DNA from: JBJHDF01 sp050486405
GTDB taxonomy: Bacteria; Pseudomonadota; Gammaproteobacteria; Pseudomonadales; Cellvibrionaceae
Direction of reading: 5' to 3'
NCBI GenBank assembly: GCA_050486405.1
Contig: JBJHDF010000011.1
Coordinates: 66,772 to 130,771 of the forward strand
Length of the DNA stretch: 64,000 nucleotides
In this document: in pieces, positions 1-8,143 of the stretch
How positions within the stretch are numbered: position 1 is the first letter of the stretch
Layout of the letters: every line of letters starts with the position of its first letter
Made by a program: the position numbers and the translations under genes
The notes under the pieces: generated by a model
The model's input: only the letters and a program-made list of their open reading frames with translations
Database searches by the model: none
What the model was told of the DNA's origin: nothing

Positions 1-2
1 CG

Positions 3-215
3 CTGCCGCGCGCACGAGCGGTGCTGTTTCCGCTGGCCGGTGTCCTTGCCCTGTGGGCCGCCTTGCGCACGGTGGACGCTTTTGCGCCCATGCCCACGCT
101 GATTGCCGCCACCCGCACCTTGCCGGGCACACTGGCCATGGCGGCCTGTGCCGGTGTGGGGGCCTGGACGTTTCACATTCTCATGCGGCGCACCGTTGCG
201 GGAAGTAAACAATGA
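3..215 (+). CDS. C-terminal part of an unidentified membrane protein
   Basis: The reading frame is open from the left edge of the window, so only the last 70 or so residues are seen. They contain two hydrophobic stretches separated by a short Pro/Thr-rich loop and end in a basic tail, as expected for the last two membrane segments of an integral inner-membrane protein. A GTG at 21 could serve as a start, but an upstream start outside the window is more likely. The stop overlaps the start of the following dehydrogenase gene (ATGA), which suggests translational coupling. No family could be recognised. Confidence 0.45.
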   Translation: MPRARAVLFPLAGVLALWAALRTVDAFAPMPTLIAATRTLPGTLAMAACAGVGAWTFHILMRRTVAGSKQ

Positions 216-1330
216 AGCTGTATTTGTGGCTCGGGGTGCTCGGTTGGGCGTTGTTGCTGCCCCCAATGGTGCCCGCCGCCGTTTCCGATTCACCGGGCTA
301 TCGCGTGGAAACCGTGACCGAAGGTCTGGTGTTTCCCTGGTCACTGGCATTCTTGCCCGATGGCCGCAAGCTGGTCACGGAGCGCGGTGGTCAGCTGCGC
401 GTGATTCAGGCCAATGGCGAACTGGTGCCCATCGCCGTGGCCGGACTGCCGGAGATTTTCGTCAGCGGCCAGGCCGGCCTCAAGGAAGTGGCACTGGCGC
501 CGGATTTCCCTGACAGCGAAATGATTTACCTCAGTTACGCCTGCGGCACCGAGCGGGCCAACAACACCTGTCTCGCCCGTGGTCGTTTTGCCGAAAACCA
601 GTTGCACGAGGTGGAAACCATATTCACCGCGCGCCCGGCAAAAAGCGGCAATGCCCATTACGGTGGGCGCATTGCCTTTTTGCCCGACAATACTCTGGTG
701 CTGACTCTCGGCGACGGTTTTGATTACCGCGAGCAGGCGCAAAACCCGAGCAACCATCTGGGCACCCTGGTGCGACTGCACCTGGATGGTGTGCCGCCAG
801 CGGACAATCCGCTGGTGGGGCAACTGGACGCGGCGCCGGAAGTCTACACCCTGGGTCATCGCAATGTGCAGGGCATTGTCTTTGACGATCAGCGCGGCCG
901 CCTGTTGATTCACGAACACGGCCCCAGAGGTGGCGACGAACTCAATCTGGTGCGGCCCGGCAAAAACTACGGTTGGCCGATAGTCAGTCACGGTATCGAC
1001 TACACCCGCGCAAAAATTACGCCGTTCACTCAACTGCCGGGTTACGAAGACCCGCTGCTGCATTGGACACCGGCCATCGCGCCGGCGGGCATGACGCTGT
1101 ATCGCGGTACCCGGTTTCCCCAATGGCAGGGGGACCTGCTGATCGCCGCTCTGGCCGGCCGGGCGGTGCACCGGGTGAGCCTCACCGAAGACGGTGCCGA
1201 AGAAAAGGAAATTCTTTTTGCGGAACTGCGTGAACGCATTCGCGACGTCCGTACCGGCCCCGATGGTGCTGTGTATCTGCTGACCGACAGCGAACGGGGC
1301 CGCCTGCTGCGCGTGGTGCCCGAACCGTGA
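212..1330 (+). CDS. PQQ-dependent sugar dehydrogenase (glucose/sorbosone dehydrogenase family)
   Basis: Predicted periplasmic quinoprotein that would oxidise an aldose or similar sugar and pass electrons to the respiratory chain. The 372-residue product starts with a signal peptide (hydrophobic core, about residues 4-23). It then shows family landmarks: an early VFPWSLAFLPDG blade motif, the histidine in GNAHYGGR, the YTLGHRN motif, and the HEHGPRGGDELN and GKNYGWP motifs near residues 235-260. Length and motif order match soluble Yli/GDH-B-type six-bladed propellers. It overlaps the upstream membrane gene by 4 bases and the downstream lipoprotein gene by 4 bases, so the three are probably one transcript. 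Substrate is not predictable from sequence. Confidence 0.88.
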   Translation: MKLYLWLGVLGWALLLPPMVPAAVSDSPGYRVETVTEGLVFPWSLAFLPDGRKLVTERGGQLRVIQANGELVPIAVAGLPEIFVSGQAGLKEVALAPDFPDSEMIYLSYACGTERANNTCLARGRFAENQLHEVETIFTARPAKSGNAHYGGRIAFLPDNTLVLTLGDGFDYREQAQNPSNHLGTLVRLHLDGVPPADNPLVGQLDAAPEVYTLGHRNVQGIVFDDQRGRLLIHEHGPRGGDELNLVRPGKNYGWPIVSHGIDYTRAKITPFTQLPGYEDPLLHWTPAIAPAGMTLYRGTRFPQWQGDLLIAALAGRAVHRVSLTEDGAEEKEILFAELRERIRDVRTGPDGAVYLLTDSERGRLLRVVPEP

Positions 1331-2334
1331 ACCGGCAACGATTCCTTCCCCGGTTGGCTGTACTCTGTCTGCCTTATCTCGCTGGCTGTCAGCTGGCGGG
1401 GGAAGCGCCGCATCCGGCGGACACCGTGCGCGGCAGCGCCTATTATCTGGAGCGGCTGGCCATGCCGGAGGACAGCTTTCTGGTGGTGCGGTTGTTGCGC
1501 ATGAACGATCGGTCGCCAGGCCCCTCCGTCATGAAAGTTGTCGCCGAGAAGCGCTGGCAGCAGGTGGGCAATCCACCCTACTATTTTGAGTTGCCGGTTC
1601 CCCCGGAATTTGCCGATTCGGAAAAAGTGCACCGGCTGCAAATCGATCTGTACTGGCCGAATGGTGAGCGGGTTTTTCATGCCTTGACCGAACCCCTAAC
1701 GTCCCTTGCCGATGGCGATCTCGAACTGCGCCTGATCCGAACCCCGCCACCCAACAATCGCGATCACTTGGTCACAGGCGGGGTGGTGAGGCACTACCAG
1801 TGCGGCGACATTCCGGTGGATGCTTTTTACGGGCACTTCGGTGCCTACAGCAGTTTCTCGCTGAACCTGCCGTGGACCCGACTCTTTCTCGACGTAACCG
1901 ACGCCGCTTCAGAAGGCCTGTATACGGGCGACGACCACGCCTTCCACAATCGGGGTGACACCGCGCTCCTGACCCTGCCCGGCAGTGAGCCCATGGAGTG
2001 CCTGCCCCGCGCTAACCCGTCGCCATGGACGGTGTCGAAAGACGTCGCCCTGCGCGCCGTTGGCAACGAACCGCCCTGGGTGCTGGAGCTGGGCCGGGGC
2101 GACACGCCATCGGTTCGCCTGACTCTGGATTACGGCGCAACGAAGATTGCATTGGATGCCATCGAGCCGCTGCCGGAAGGTGAAGGGTACAGTGGTGATA
2201 CTGAACGGGGTCAACTGGTTGTTGAGCTGCAGTCGGATGACTGTCCGGACTCCATGGTTGGCTGGACATTTTCCAAGTCGGTCAGAGTAAGCCTTGGTGA
2301 ACAAAACCTGCTTGGTTGCGGTCGCCGTTATTGA
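1327..2334 (+). CDS. Lipoprotein with YbaY-like, MliC-like and COG3650-like domains
   Basis: A 335-residue exported lipoprotein: the signal peptide ends in a lipobox with LAGC near residue 21. Three segments can be read. About residues 30-140 resemble the YbaY beta-sandwich (GSAYYLERLAMPEDSFLVV). About 145-230 start with HYQCGD and contain paired cysteines, as in MliC-type lysozyme inhibitors. About 235-335 begin RAVGNEPPW and end in GCGRRY, as in the COG3650 family. Such fusions occur in envelope proteins of gammaproteobacteria. A role as a lysozyme inhibitor is inferred from the middle domain only. Its 3' end overlaps the convergent btuF gene by 7 bases. Confidence 0.7.
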   Translation: MNRQRFLPRLAVLCLPYLAGCQLAGEAPHPADTVRGSAYYLERLAMPEDSFLVVRLLRMNDRSPGPSVMKVVAEKRWQQVGNPPYYFELPVPPEFADSEKVHRLQIDLYWPNGERVFHALTEPLTSLADGDLELRLIRTPPPNNRDHLVTGGVVRHYQCGDIPVDAFYGHFGAYSSFSLNLPWTRLFLDVTDAASEGLYTGDDHAFHNRGDTALLTLPGSEPMECLPRANPSPWTVSKDVALRAVGNEPPWVLELGRGDTPSVRLTLDYGATKIALDAIEPLPEGEGYSGDTERGQLVVELQSDDCPDSMVGWTFSKSVRVSLGEQNLLGCGRRY

Positions 2335-3254
2335 AGTATGTGGAGCCGCCGCCGGGCTGTCTCCAGGTGTTCGCAGAAGGCCCGGGCGCCGTCCAGAATG
2401 CGCAGGGTGTGGCGCTGGATATGATCCGAGTGCACCACAAACAGATTGTCGTGCCGCACGGCGGTCAGTGCCGGCCAGCGCTGCCAGGCGCTCAGCCAGG
2501 GCGGCGCGGCGCCGTCGTTGCTGCTGGCGACAATCGCGTCCGGGTTGCGCGACAGCACCGACTCCATACTGATCACCGGCGCCAGGGTGGCGGCGTCGGC
2601 GTAGACATTGCGGCCGCCGCACAGGCGGATCACGTCGCTGACCAGATGTTCACCGTTGAGCGTCTGCAGCGGGTCGTGCCAGATCTGGTAGAGCACACTG
2701 ACTTCCCCGGCATCGCCATACCGCTCGCGCAGTTCGGCAAACGCCTCAAGGTAATGGCGGGCGGTCGCGTCGGCAACGGCTTCGGTACCGGCCAATGTGC
2801 CTATATCCCGCACCGAGCGGGCCACGTCTTCCACCCGGCGCGGTTCGTCCACGTAATAAGTGAGCCCCAGCTTGTCCAGTTGCGCCACCGTCTGTTCGCC
2901 CTGGTTTGAGCCCCAGACAATAATCAGGTCCGGCTCCAGGGCGGCGATGCGTTCCAGACTGACGGCGTGAAAACTGCCCACCCGGGGCAGGGTCCGGGCG
3001 GCCTCCGGGTAGTCGCTGTAGTCCACCGCCGCCAGCAGATACTCACCGGCGCCGGCGCTGAACACGTTTTCCGTCGCGTGCGGCGACAGGGCAATGATGC
3101 GCCGTGCCGGCGCGGCCAGGCTGACCGGTCGGCCCCAGTAATCGTTCACCTGCCGTTGCTCGTCCGCGCGGCTAGCCGCCGACAGACCCGGCTCCAGTAC
3201 CTGTGCCAGTACCAGGGCACCGGCAAACAGAAAGCCTTTACAGAGCCAGCGCAC
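2328..3254 (-). CDS. btuF: Cobalamin ABC transporter periplasmic binding protein BtuF
   Basis: Binds vitamin B12 in the periplasm and delivers it to BtuCD. The 308-residue product has a signal peptide (about residues 1-28) and a helical-backbone metal-receptor fold. Visible landmarks are RIIALSPHATENVFSAGAG near residue 52, VGSFHAVSLERIAALEPDL near 92 with the family's conserved acidic and hydrophobic pattern, and WGSNQGE near 113. It is the last gene of the btuB-cobO-btuC-btuD-btuF operon and begins 2 bases after btuD. The assignment to B12 rather than haem or siderophore rests on the operon and the upstream cobalamin riboswitch. Confidence 0.88.
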   Translation of the reverse strand: MRWLCKGFLFAGALVLAQVLEPGLSAASRADEQRQVNDYWGRPVSLAAPARRIIALSPHATENVFSAGAGEYLLAAVDYSDYPEAARTLPRVGSFHAVSLERIAALEPDLIIVWGSNQGEQTVAQLDKLGLTYYVDEPRRVEDVARSVRDIGTLAGTEAVADATARHYLEAFAELRERYGDAGEVSVLYQIWHDPLQTLNGEHLVSDVIRLCGGRNVYADAATLAPVISMESVLSRNPDAIVASSNDGAAPPWLSAWQRWPALTAVRHDNLFVVHSDHIQRHTLRILDGARAFCEHLETARRRLHILQ

Positions 3255-3256
3255 CT

Positions 3257-4114
3257 TTATCCCCCCATCACCACAGGTTTGCCGGTGTCCGGGTGCGGCA
3301 CGATCCGCACCCGGGTGTCGAACAGCTCGCCGATGCGCGCCTCGGTGACCACGTCTTGCGGTGGGCCTGCGGCGGCCAGTTGTCCGTTTTTCAGCGCCAG
3401 CAGCCGGTCGCTCCAGGCAGCGGCCAGGCCGATGTCGTGCAGGGCCATGATCACCGCCACGCCGCTGCCGGCAAAGCAGCGCACGGCCTGCATCAGTTGC
3501 TGTTGATGGCCCAGATCCAGAGCCGCCACCGGTTCGTCCAGCAACAGCAGTCGCGGCTGGTCACTCTCCGCCCGCCAGATCTGCGCCATCACCCGGGCCA
3601 GTTGCACCCGCTGCTGTTCGCCACCGGACAGAGATGGGTAGGTGCGCTGGGCCAGGTGCAGCACATCCAGCGCCGTCATGGCGTCCCGACACAGTTGCCA
3701 GTCCAGGGCGGCGCCGGTGCTGTGGGGACTGCGTCCCAGCGCCACCACCTCGGCGGCGGTAAAGTCGAAGACCAACGGGTTGGCCTGGGTCAGCACCGCC
3801 AGCGTCCGCGCCCGTTCGCGCAGTGGCCAATCCGCCAGCGCCCGACCGTTCAGGACAACCGTGCCGGCGGTGGTGGTGAGATCGCCGCTGATGAGCCGCA
3901 GCAGGCTGGTCTTGCCGGCGCCGTTGGGGCCGATCAGCGAGACGATTTCCCCGGCGTTCAGGGTCAGGGACAGCTCCTTGATCAGGGTCCGGCCCGGCAA
4001 GCGCGCCGTAACCTGATCGACCTGCAACACCGGAGTTGCAATATGCGCGCTCATGGCTGTCTGTGCGCTCATGGCTGTCTGTGCGCTCATGGCTGTGGGA
4101 GAGCTCATGGTCAT
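3257..4114 (-). CDS. btuD: Cobalamin ABC transporter ATP-binding protein BtuD
   Basis: ATPase that powers B12 import through BtuC. The product shows Walker A GPNGAGKT, the signature LSGGEQQRV, Walker B LLLLDEPVAALD and the switch histidine in ALHDIGLA. Length is 285 residues from the ATG that overlaps the btuC stop (ATGA). The first 24 or so residues are not conserved in the family: they derive from an 18-base tandem repeat that encodes AMSAQT units, each carrying an in-frame ATG. Translation could therefore begin at the coupled ATG (4114) or at any of three later ATGs. The core domain begins at about residue 29 (VLQVDQVTARL). Confidence 0.9.
   Translation of the reverse strand: MTMSSPTAMSAQTAMSAQTAMSAHIATPVLQVDQVTARLPGRTLIKELSLTLNAGEIVSLIGPNGAGKTSLLRLISGDLTTTAGTVVLNGRALADWPLRERARTLAVLTQANPLVFDFTAAEVVALGRSPHSTGAALDWQLCRDAMTALDVLHLAQRTYPSLSGGEQQRVQLARVMAQIWRAESDQPRLLLLDEPVAALDLGHQQQLMQAVRCFAGSGVAVIMALHDIGLAAAWSDRLLALKNGQLAAAGPPQDVVTEARIGELFDTRVRIVPHPDTGKPVVMGG
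4047..4096 (-). repeat. 18-bp tandem repeat at the 5' end of btuD
   Basis: Just under three copies of an 18-base unit (plus strand gcgctcatggctgtctgt) lie head to tail inside the btuD coding start. The first two copies are identical and the third diverges after 14 bases. On the coding strand each unit places an ATG in frame, so the repeat multiplies potential start codons and lengthens the N terminus in 6-residue steps without disturbing the frame. It looks like slippage or unequal crossing-over; whether copy number varies between strains is unknown. Confidence 0.9.
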
Positions 4115-5169
4115 AGCCCCCGGCGCCGTTGTCGGCGCAGCAGGGAAATAAAGAAGGGCGCGCCCAGCAGGGCAGTGACCAGACCTACGGGTATTTCCGT
4201 CGGCGCCAGGGCCGTGCGCGCCAGTGTGTCGGCCAGCACCAGCAGCACCGCGCCGCCCAGGGCGGACAGGGGCAGCAGGCTGCGGTGATCGGGGCCCACC
4301 CAGAGGCGTACCATATGCGGAATCACCAGCCCGACAAAGGCGATGGCGCCGCTCAGGGCTACCGCCGTGCCCACGCCCGCCGCCACCAGCAGAATCAGCC
4401 GCCGTTTCAGGCGCTCCACATCGATACCCAGATGCCGCGCCTGGGACTCGCCCAGCAGCAGCGTATTGAGGGCGCGGCCAAAGGCGGGAATGGCCAGCAG
4501 CAGCAGAGTGAGCACGCCGCCGGCCAGGGCCACCTGCCGGCCGTTGGCACCTTCAAGGCCACCCATGCGCCAGAGGCTTATGCGACGTAAGCGCTCACTA
4601 TCGGCAAAGTATTCCAGCAGTCCGGTACCGCTGGCGGACAGAGCCGACACGGCAATGCCCATCAGAAGCATGGTGGTCACCGAAGTGCCGTTGATTCCCG
4701 TGGCCACGCGGTACACCAGCCACACGGTGAGCAGCCCGCCGAGAAAGGCGCCCAGGGATACCAGCGGCAGACCGGCGGCGACGCCCAGCGCCCCGCCGAG
4801 ACCGGCGCCGAAAACGATCATCAGGCTGGCCCCGGCGGAGGCGCCGGCGGTGACGCCGATCAGCGATGGGTCCGCCAGGGGATTGCGGAACAGCCCCTGC
4901 AGAATGGCGCCGCACAGGGCCAGGATGGCGCCCACCAGCGCCGCCAGCAGAGCCCGGGGCAGGCGGATGGACTGGATGATCTGCGCCGTATAACCGGGCA
5001 GTTCCATTCCCAACAGGGCCCGGCCCACGTCCGTCGGCGATACCGTCACCGACCCCAGCAACAGCGCCGCCACCAGCGCCGCCACCAGCGTCAGGGTCAG
5101 AAGCACAAAGGCGCGCCGCGCCCTTGTGCGACGCTGGTCGGCCGGGCTGAAGCCGGGCAGGGAGCTCAC
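4111..5169 (-). CDS. btuC: Cobalamin ABC transporter permease BtuC (FecCD family)
   Basis: Inner-membrane permease that forms the B12 translocation path with BtuD. About ten hydrophobic segments are visible, and family landmarks include RLPRALLAALVGAILALCGA, the QGLFRNPLADPSLIGV motif and, near the C terminus, GLVIPHMVRLWVGPDHR. The open frame extends up to 5256, overlapping cobO by 56 bases. I prefer a GTG at 5169, giving about 352 residues, because the upstream extension is Ser/Pro-rich and not family-like; a GTG at 5178 is equally possible. No strong ribosome-binding site marks any of these. It ends in a 4-base overlap with btuD. Confidence 0.87.
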   Translation of the reverse strand: MSSLPGFSPADQRRTRARRAFVLLTLTLVAALVAALLLGSVTVSPTDVGRALLGMELPGYTAQIIQSIRLPRALLAALVGAILALCGAILQGLFRNPLADPSLIGVTAGASAGASLMIVFGAGLGGALGVAAGLPLVSLGAFLGGLLTVWLVYRVATGINGTSVTTMLLMGIAVSALSASGTGLLEYFADSERLRRISLWRMGGLEGANGRQVALAGGVLTLLLLAIPAFGRALNTLLLGESQARHLGIDVERLKRRLILLVAAGVGTAVALSGAIAFVGLVIPHMVRLWVGPDHRSLLPLSALGGAVLLVLADTLARTALAPTEIPVGLVTALLGAPFFISLLRRQRRRGL

Positions 5170-5200
5170 GCCAGCCACGCTGCTGGATGGACACCGGGCA

Positions 5201-5812
5201 TCAGAAGTCCACCCCCTGGCGGGCGCGGATACCGGCCTTGTAGGCGTGCTTGACATCCCGCACTTCCGCCACCGTGTCCATCAGATCGCGCAGCGCCCGG
5301 CCGCCGCCGCGTCCGGTCACCACCACACTCTGTTCCGCCGGTCGCCCGGCAATGGCTGTCAGCACCCGCTGTTCATCCAGATAATCGAAGGCCAGCATAT
5401 AGGTCAGCTCATCCAGCACCACCAGATCGTAGCCGGGATCGCGCAACAGCGCTTCGGCCTGCAGCCAGGTCCGCTGCGCCGCCGCCCGGTCCGCGCTGCG
5501 ATCCTGGGTGTCCCAGGTAAAGCCGGTGCCCATCTGGTACAGTGGGACCTCGGGGCAGCGATCGCGCAGGTAGATTTCCTCCCCGGACAACTGCTGGCCC
5601 TTGATGAACTGCACCACCGCCACCCGCTGCCCGTGCCCCAGCGCCCGCAACACCATCCCGAACGCCGAGCTGGACTTGCCCTTGCCGTTGCCCGTCAGCA
5701 GCACCGCCACGCCGCGCTCCAGATGGGCCCGGGCGATACCCGCATCCACCTGGGCCTTCTGCTTCTCCATGGCGGCCTTGTGGCGCAAGTTTCTACCTTC
5801 ATCTTCTTTCAT
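5201..5812 (-). CDS. cobO: Cob(I)yrinic acid a,c-diamide / corrinoid adenosyltransferase
   Basis: Transfers the 5'-deoxyadenosyl group of ATP to reduced corrinoid, making adenosylcobalamin from imported B12. The P-loop TGNGKGKSSSAFGM near residue 38 and the later VVLDELTYML and VVTGRGGG motifs are diagnostic of the CobA/CobO/BtuR family. The 203-residue length also fits. The start chosen is the ATG at 5812, two bases past the btuB stop; a longer frame to 5986 is antisense-like noise overlapping btuB. Position inside the btu operon suits assimilation of imported corrinoid. No de novo corrin genes are present in the window. Confidence 0.92.
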   Translation of the reverse strand: MKEDEGRNLRHKAAMEKQKAQVDAGIARAHLERGVAVLLTGNGKGKSSSAFGMVLRALGHGQRVAVVQFIKGQQLSGEEIYLRDRCPEVPLYQMGTGFTWDTQDRSADRAAAQRTWLQAEALLRDPGYDLVVLDELTYMLAFDYLDEQRVLTAIAGRPAEQSVVVTGRGGGRALRDLMDTVAEVRDVKHAYKAGIRARQGVDF

Positions 5813-5813
5813 A

Positions 5814-7646
5814 TCAAAACCGGAATTCCACGCCTCCATAGGCCGCTGCGCCGCTGGTGTTGTAGCCGGACACTTCCTGGTAATCCGCATCCAGCACATT
5901 CTCGCCGCGCACATAAACCACCAGATTATCCCGCACACCATAGCGCACTGTGGCATCCAGCACCTGATAATTGTCCAGGGGATCACCGCTGCCCGCCTCC
6001 AGCATATCCCGGGCGGCGCGCAGATTCAGGCCCAGGGTCAGCGCCTCCAGCGGCACATACACCAGCCCCAGGTTGGCCAACTGCTTTGGCACCCGGGGAC
6101 GCGGATCGCCGCTCTCGAGTTCCGCCCGGGTGTAGGTGAAATTGGCGTGCAGGGTCAGGGTCGGGTGCAGGGGCACCGAGCCGATCAGCTCCACACCCCG
6201 GGAGCGGCTGCTTTGGTCGTCCTGCAGATAACCGCTGAAGGCGACCATATCAAAAAAGATCTCGTTGTCGATGCGCTGGTCGAACAGCACGGCTTCCAGA
6301 TGCAGACCACTGTCGGTGAAGTACTCCACACCAACATCCAGACCGCGGCTGTCCTCCTGCGCCAGAGGCGCCATTTCCGGAGCGTTGTCACGCCGGTTGT
6401 ACTGAATCTCGAACAGGCTGGGGGCACGGAAGCCGGTGCCCAGGGCGGATTTGAATTTGATGACACCGGCGCCCAGCGGTTGCAGCCAGGCGCCACTCAG
6501 GCGGTAGCTGGTGTTGCGACCAAAGTCATCGTTGCGGTCGTGGCGCAGGCCGGCCGTTACGTACAGTTGTTCCAGGTGCCGACCCTGGTACTCCAGCCAG
6601 CCGGCGCGCTGCCCGCGTTGATCGTCTGAGACCCGATCGGTGCGATCCTCCAGGCCATAGGTCAGGCGCAGATCGTCGGACAGTGCCCGGTGACCCGTCA
6701 GTTCCCAGCGCTCGATTTCCCCTTCGTATTCCACCGACAACACATCGGCATCGTAGAGCCGGCGTTCCACCTCGGTGGCGGCGTATGCCAGGGTGTGCTC
6801 GCCTTCTTGGATGCTGTGACTGACAAAAATCCGATGACTGCGCTGCTGAAACAGTTCCCGGCAGTCGTGGATGGTGGGCCAGCCGCAGCGATCGTATTCC
6901 ACCTCGGCATCGGTATCGCGCACTACGCCGCCCAGGCGCCACTGGTCGCCGATGTTCCAGGCGGCGCGGCCGTGCAGGGTGGTGTTGTCGTAGCCATCCG
7001 GGTCGCCGGAGGCGTCGCCCTGGTAGGCGTTGAAACCGTCGGTGGCAGCCCGGGCCGCCGACAGATAAAAGTCGCCCTGGCGGTTGGCGCCGCCCAGATG
7101 GCCGCTGAAAACACGGGTGTTGTAGCGGCCGGCCTCGCCCGAGGCGCCGCCGTACAAACCTTCACCGTCGCGGCCGGTGCTGATGCGCACCACGCCGCCG
7201 GCATCGGCGCCGTACATCATCCCCTGAGGGCCGCGCAGCAGCTCCACCCGGGACACGTCGGCGCCCAGCAGGTGCTGTACCTGGGCGCAGGCCTGGGTGC
7301 CGGTGGGGTCGGTGATGTCCAGGCCGTCCACCAGTGTCAGGGTGCGAAAACCGGCTTCGCCGCGCACCCGCAGGGTGGTGACCTTGCCCGGGCCGCCGGA
7401 ATTGCTCACCGATACCGACGGCAGGCTGCGCAACGCGTCGGATAGAGAGACGAAGCCGCGCAGGGCCAGGTCGTCCGCGTCCATTACGGCTACCGAGGTG
7501 CCCAGGGTGCGCAAGGGTGTTTCGGTGCGCGAGGCGACCACCACGAAAGTTTCCAGTGAGTCGCTATGGTGTTCAGAGGCCAGTGGCGCGGCGCCGGACA
7601 GTCCGGCGCTGGCCGCCACGGCGGTGTAAAGAATGGTTTTGTGCAC
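5814..7646 (-). CDS. btuB: TonB-dependent vitamin B12 outer-membrane receptor BtuB
   Basis: Outer-membrane barrel that imports cobalamin using TonB energy. The GTG at 7646 follows an AAGGGG ribosome-binding site and opens a signal peptide of about 23 residues. A TonB-box-like DSLETFVVVAS segment comes next, then a plug domain (VRGEAGFRTLTLVDGL, SRVELLRGPQGMMYGADA). The rest, about 450 residues, has alternating beta-strand pattern and ends in aromatic YGGVEFRF, the classic C-terminal strand. Length of 610 residues matches BtuB. It is first in the B12 operon and its leader carries a cobalamin riboswitch. Frames extending upstream to 7835 run into the riboswitch leader and are not coding. Confidence 0.92.
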   Translation of the reverse strand: MHKTILYTAVAASAGLSGAAPLASEHHSDSLETFVVVASRTETPLRTLGTSVAVMDADDLALRGFVSLSDALRSLPSVSVSNSGGPGKVTTLRVRGEAGFRTLTLVDGLDITDPTGTQACAQVQHLLGADVSRVELLRGPQGMMYGADAGGVVRISTGRDGEGLYGGASGEAGRYNTRVFSGHLGGANRQGDFYLSAARAATDGFNAYQGDASGDPDGYDNTTLHGRAAWNIGDQWRLGGVVRDTDAEVEYDRCGWPTIHDCRELFQQRSHRIFVSHSIQEGEHTLAYAATEVERRLYDADVLSVEYEGEIERWELTGHRALSDDLRLTYGLEDRTDRVSDDQRGQRAGWLEYQGRHLEQLYVTAGLRHDRNDDFGRNTSYRLSGAWLQPLGAGVIKFKSALGTGFRAPSLFEIQYNRRDNAPEMAPLAQEDSRGLDVGVEYFTDSGLHLEAVLFDQRIDNEIFFDMVAFSGYLQDDQSSRSRGVELIGSVPLHPTLTLHANFTYTRAELESGDPRPRVPKQLANLGLVYVPLEALTLGLNLRAARDMLEAGSGDPLDNYQVLDATVRYGVRDNLVVYVRGENVLDADYQEVSGYNTSGAAAYGGVEFRF

Positions 7647-7795
7647 GGGCTCAACCCCTTGAGTAGTTGCAAATATCAGCGGGGATCGAGGGAGGCAGAA
7701 GCAAAGCGCCGCGGCTTGCGGCCGCCGCTGTGCGGTGGCCATGGGCTCGTGAAGAGTTGCTCGATGGTAGCCCTCCGCTCCATCAACGAGTTCGA

Positions 7796-7912
7796 AACAG
7801 GCCGGTATCGGGCTGACAGACAGAGGTCTGATCACCGTTGCGGGGGCAGCGCTGGATTACCAGTCTTCCCGTTTAACCCACTCAGTTCGAAAGGAAACAG
7901 TGGGCACCTGAA
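7796..7912 (-). ncRNA. Cobalamin riboswitch upstream of btuB
   Basis: Read on the minus strand, the leader contains the conserved blocks of the AdoCbl-class riboswitch in the right order: GGTGCCCACTG, then CGGGAAGACTGGTAATCCAG, then the B12-box region CTGCCCCCGCAACGGT, then CAGCCCGATACCGGCCTG. The aptamer lies about 150 bases upstream of the btuB start, leaving room for an expression platform that would sequester the ribosome-binding site or terminate transcription. It should shut off the whole btuB-cobO-btuCDF operon when cobalamin is plentiful. The ends given are approximate to about 5 bases. Confidence 0.93.
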
Positions 7913-8143
7913 TCGCGGGGGCAAAAGTAGAGGAACCCGGCACGGGTGTCAACCTTTGGCAGGATGCCGCGCCAATTTCAAATTCTGCCAAAAAGTCCTA
8001 TTGAATATAAGTCTGGGCTGACGTATAGTCGACCGGACAATAAGATATTGGTCTACATGACAATAAGAAGCGATCGGTGCTTGCGGCGGCTCTGCGTAGC
8101 TCTGCGGCAAGCTTATTCCAAATCATAATAAAAGGATGGTCTC

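Noticed and set aside
5257..5986. Extended starts for btuC (to 5256) and cobO (to 5986)
   Set aside because: The extra N-terminal sequence overlaps neighbouring genes and is not family-like. Shorter starts at operon junctions fit better.
7647..7835. An extended N terminus for btuB
   Set aside because: It runs into the riboswitch leader. The GTG at 7646 has a ribosome-binding site and starts a proper signal peptide.
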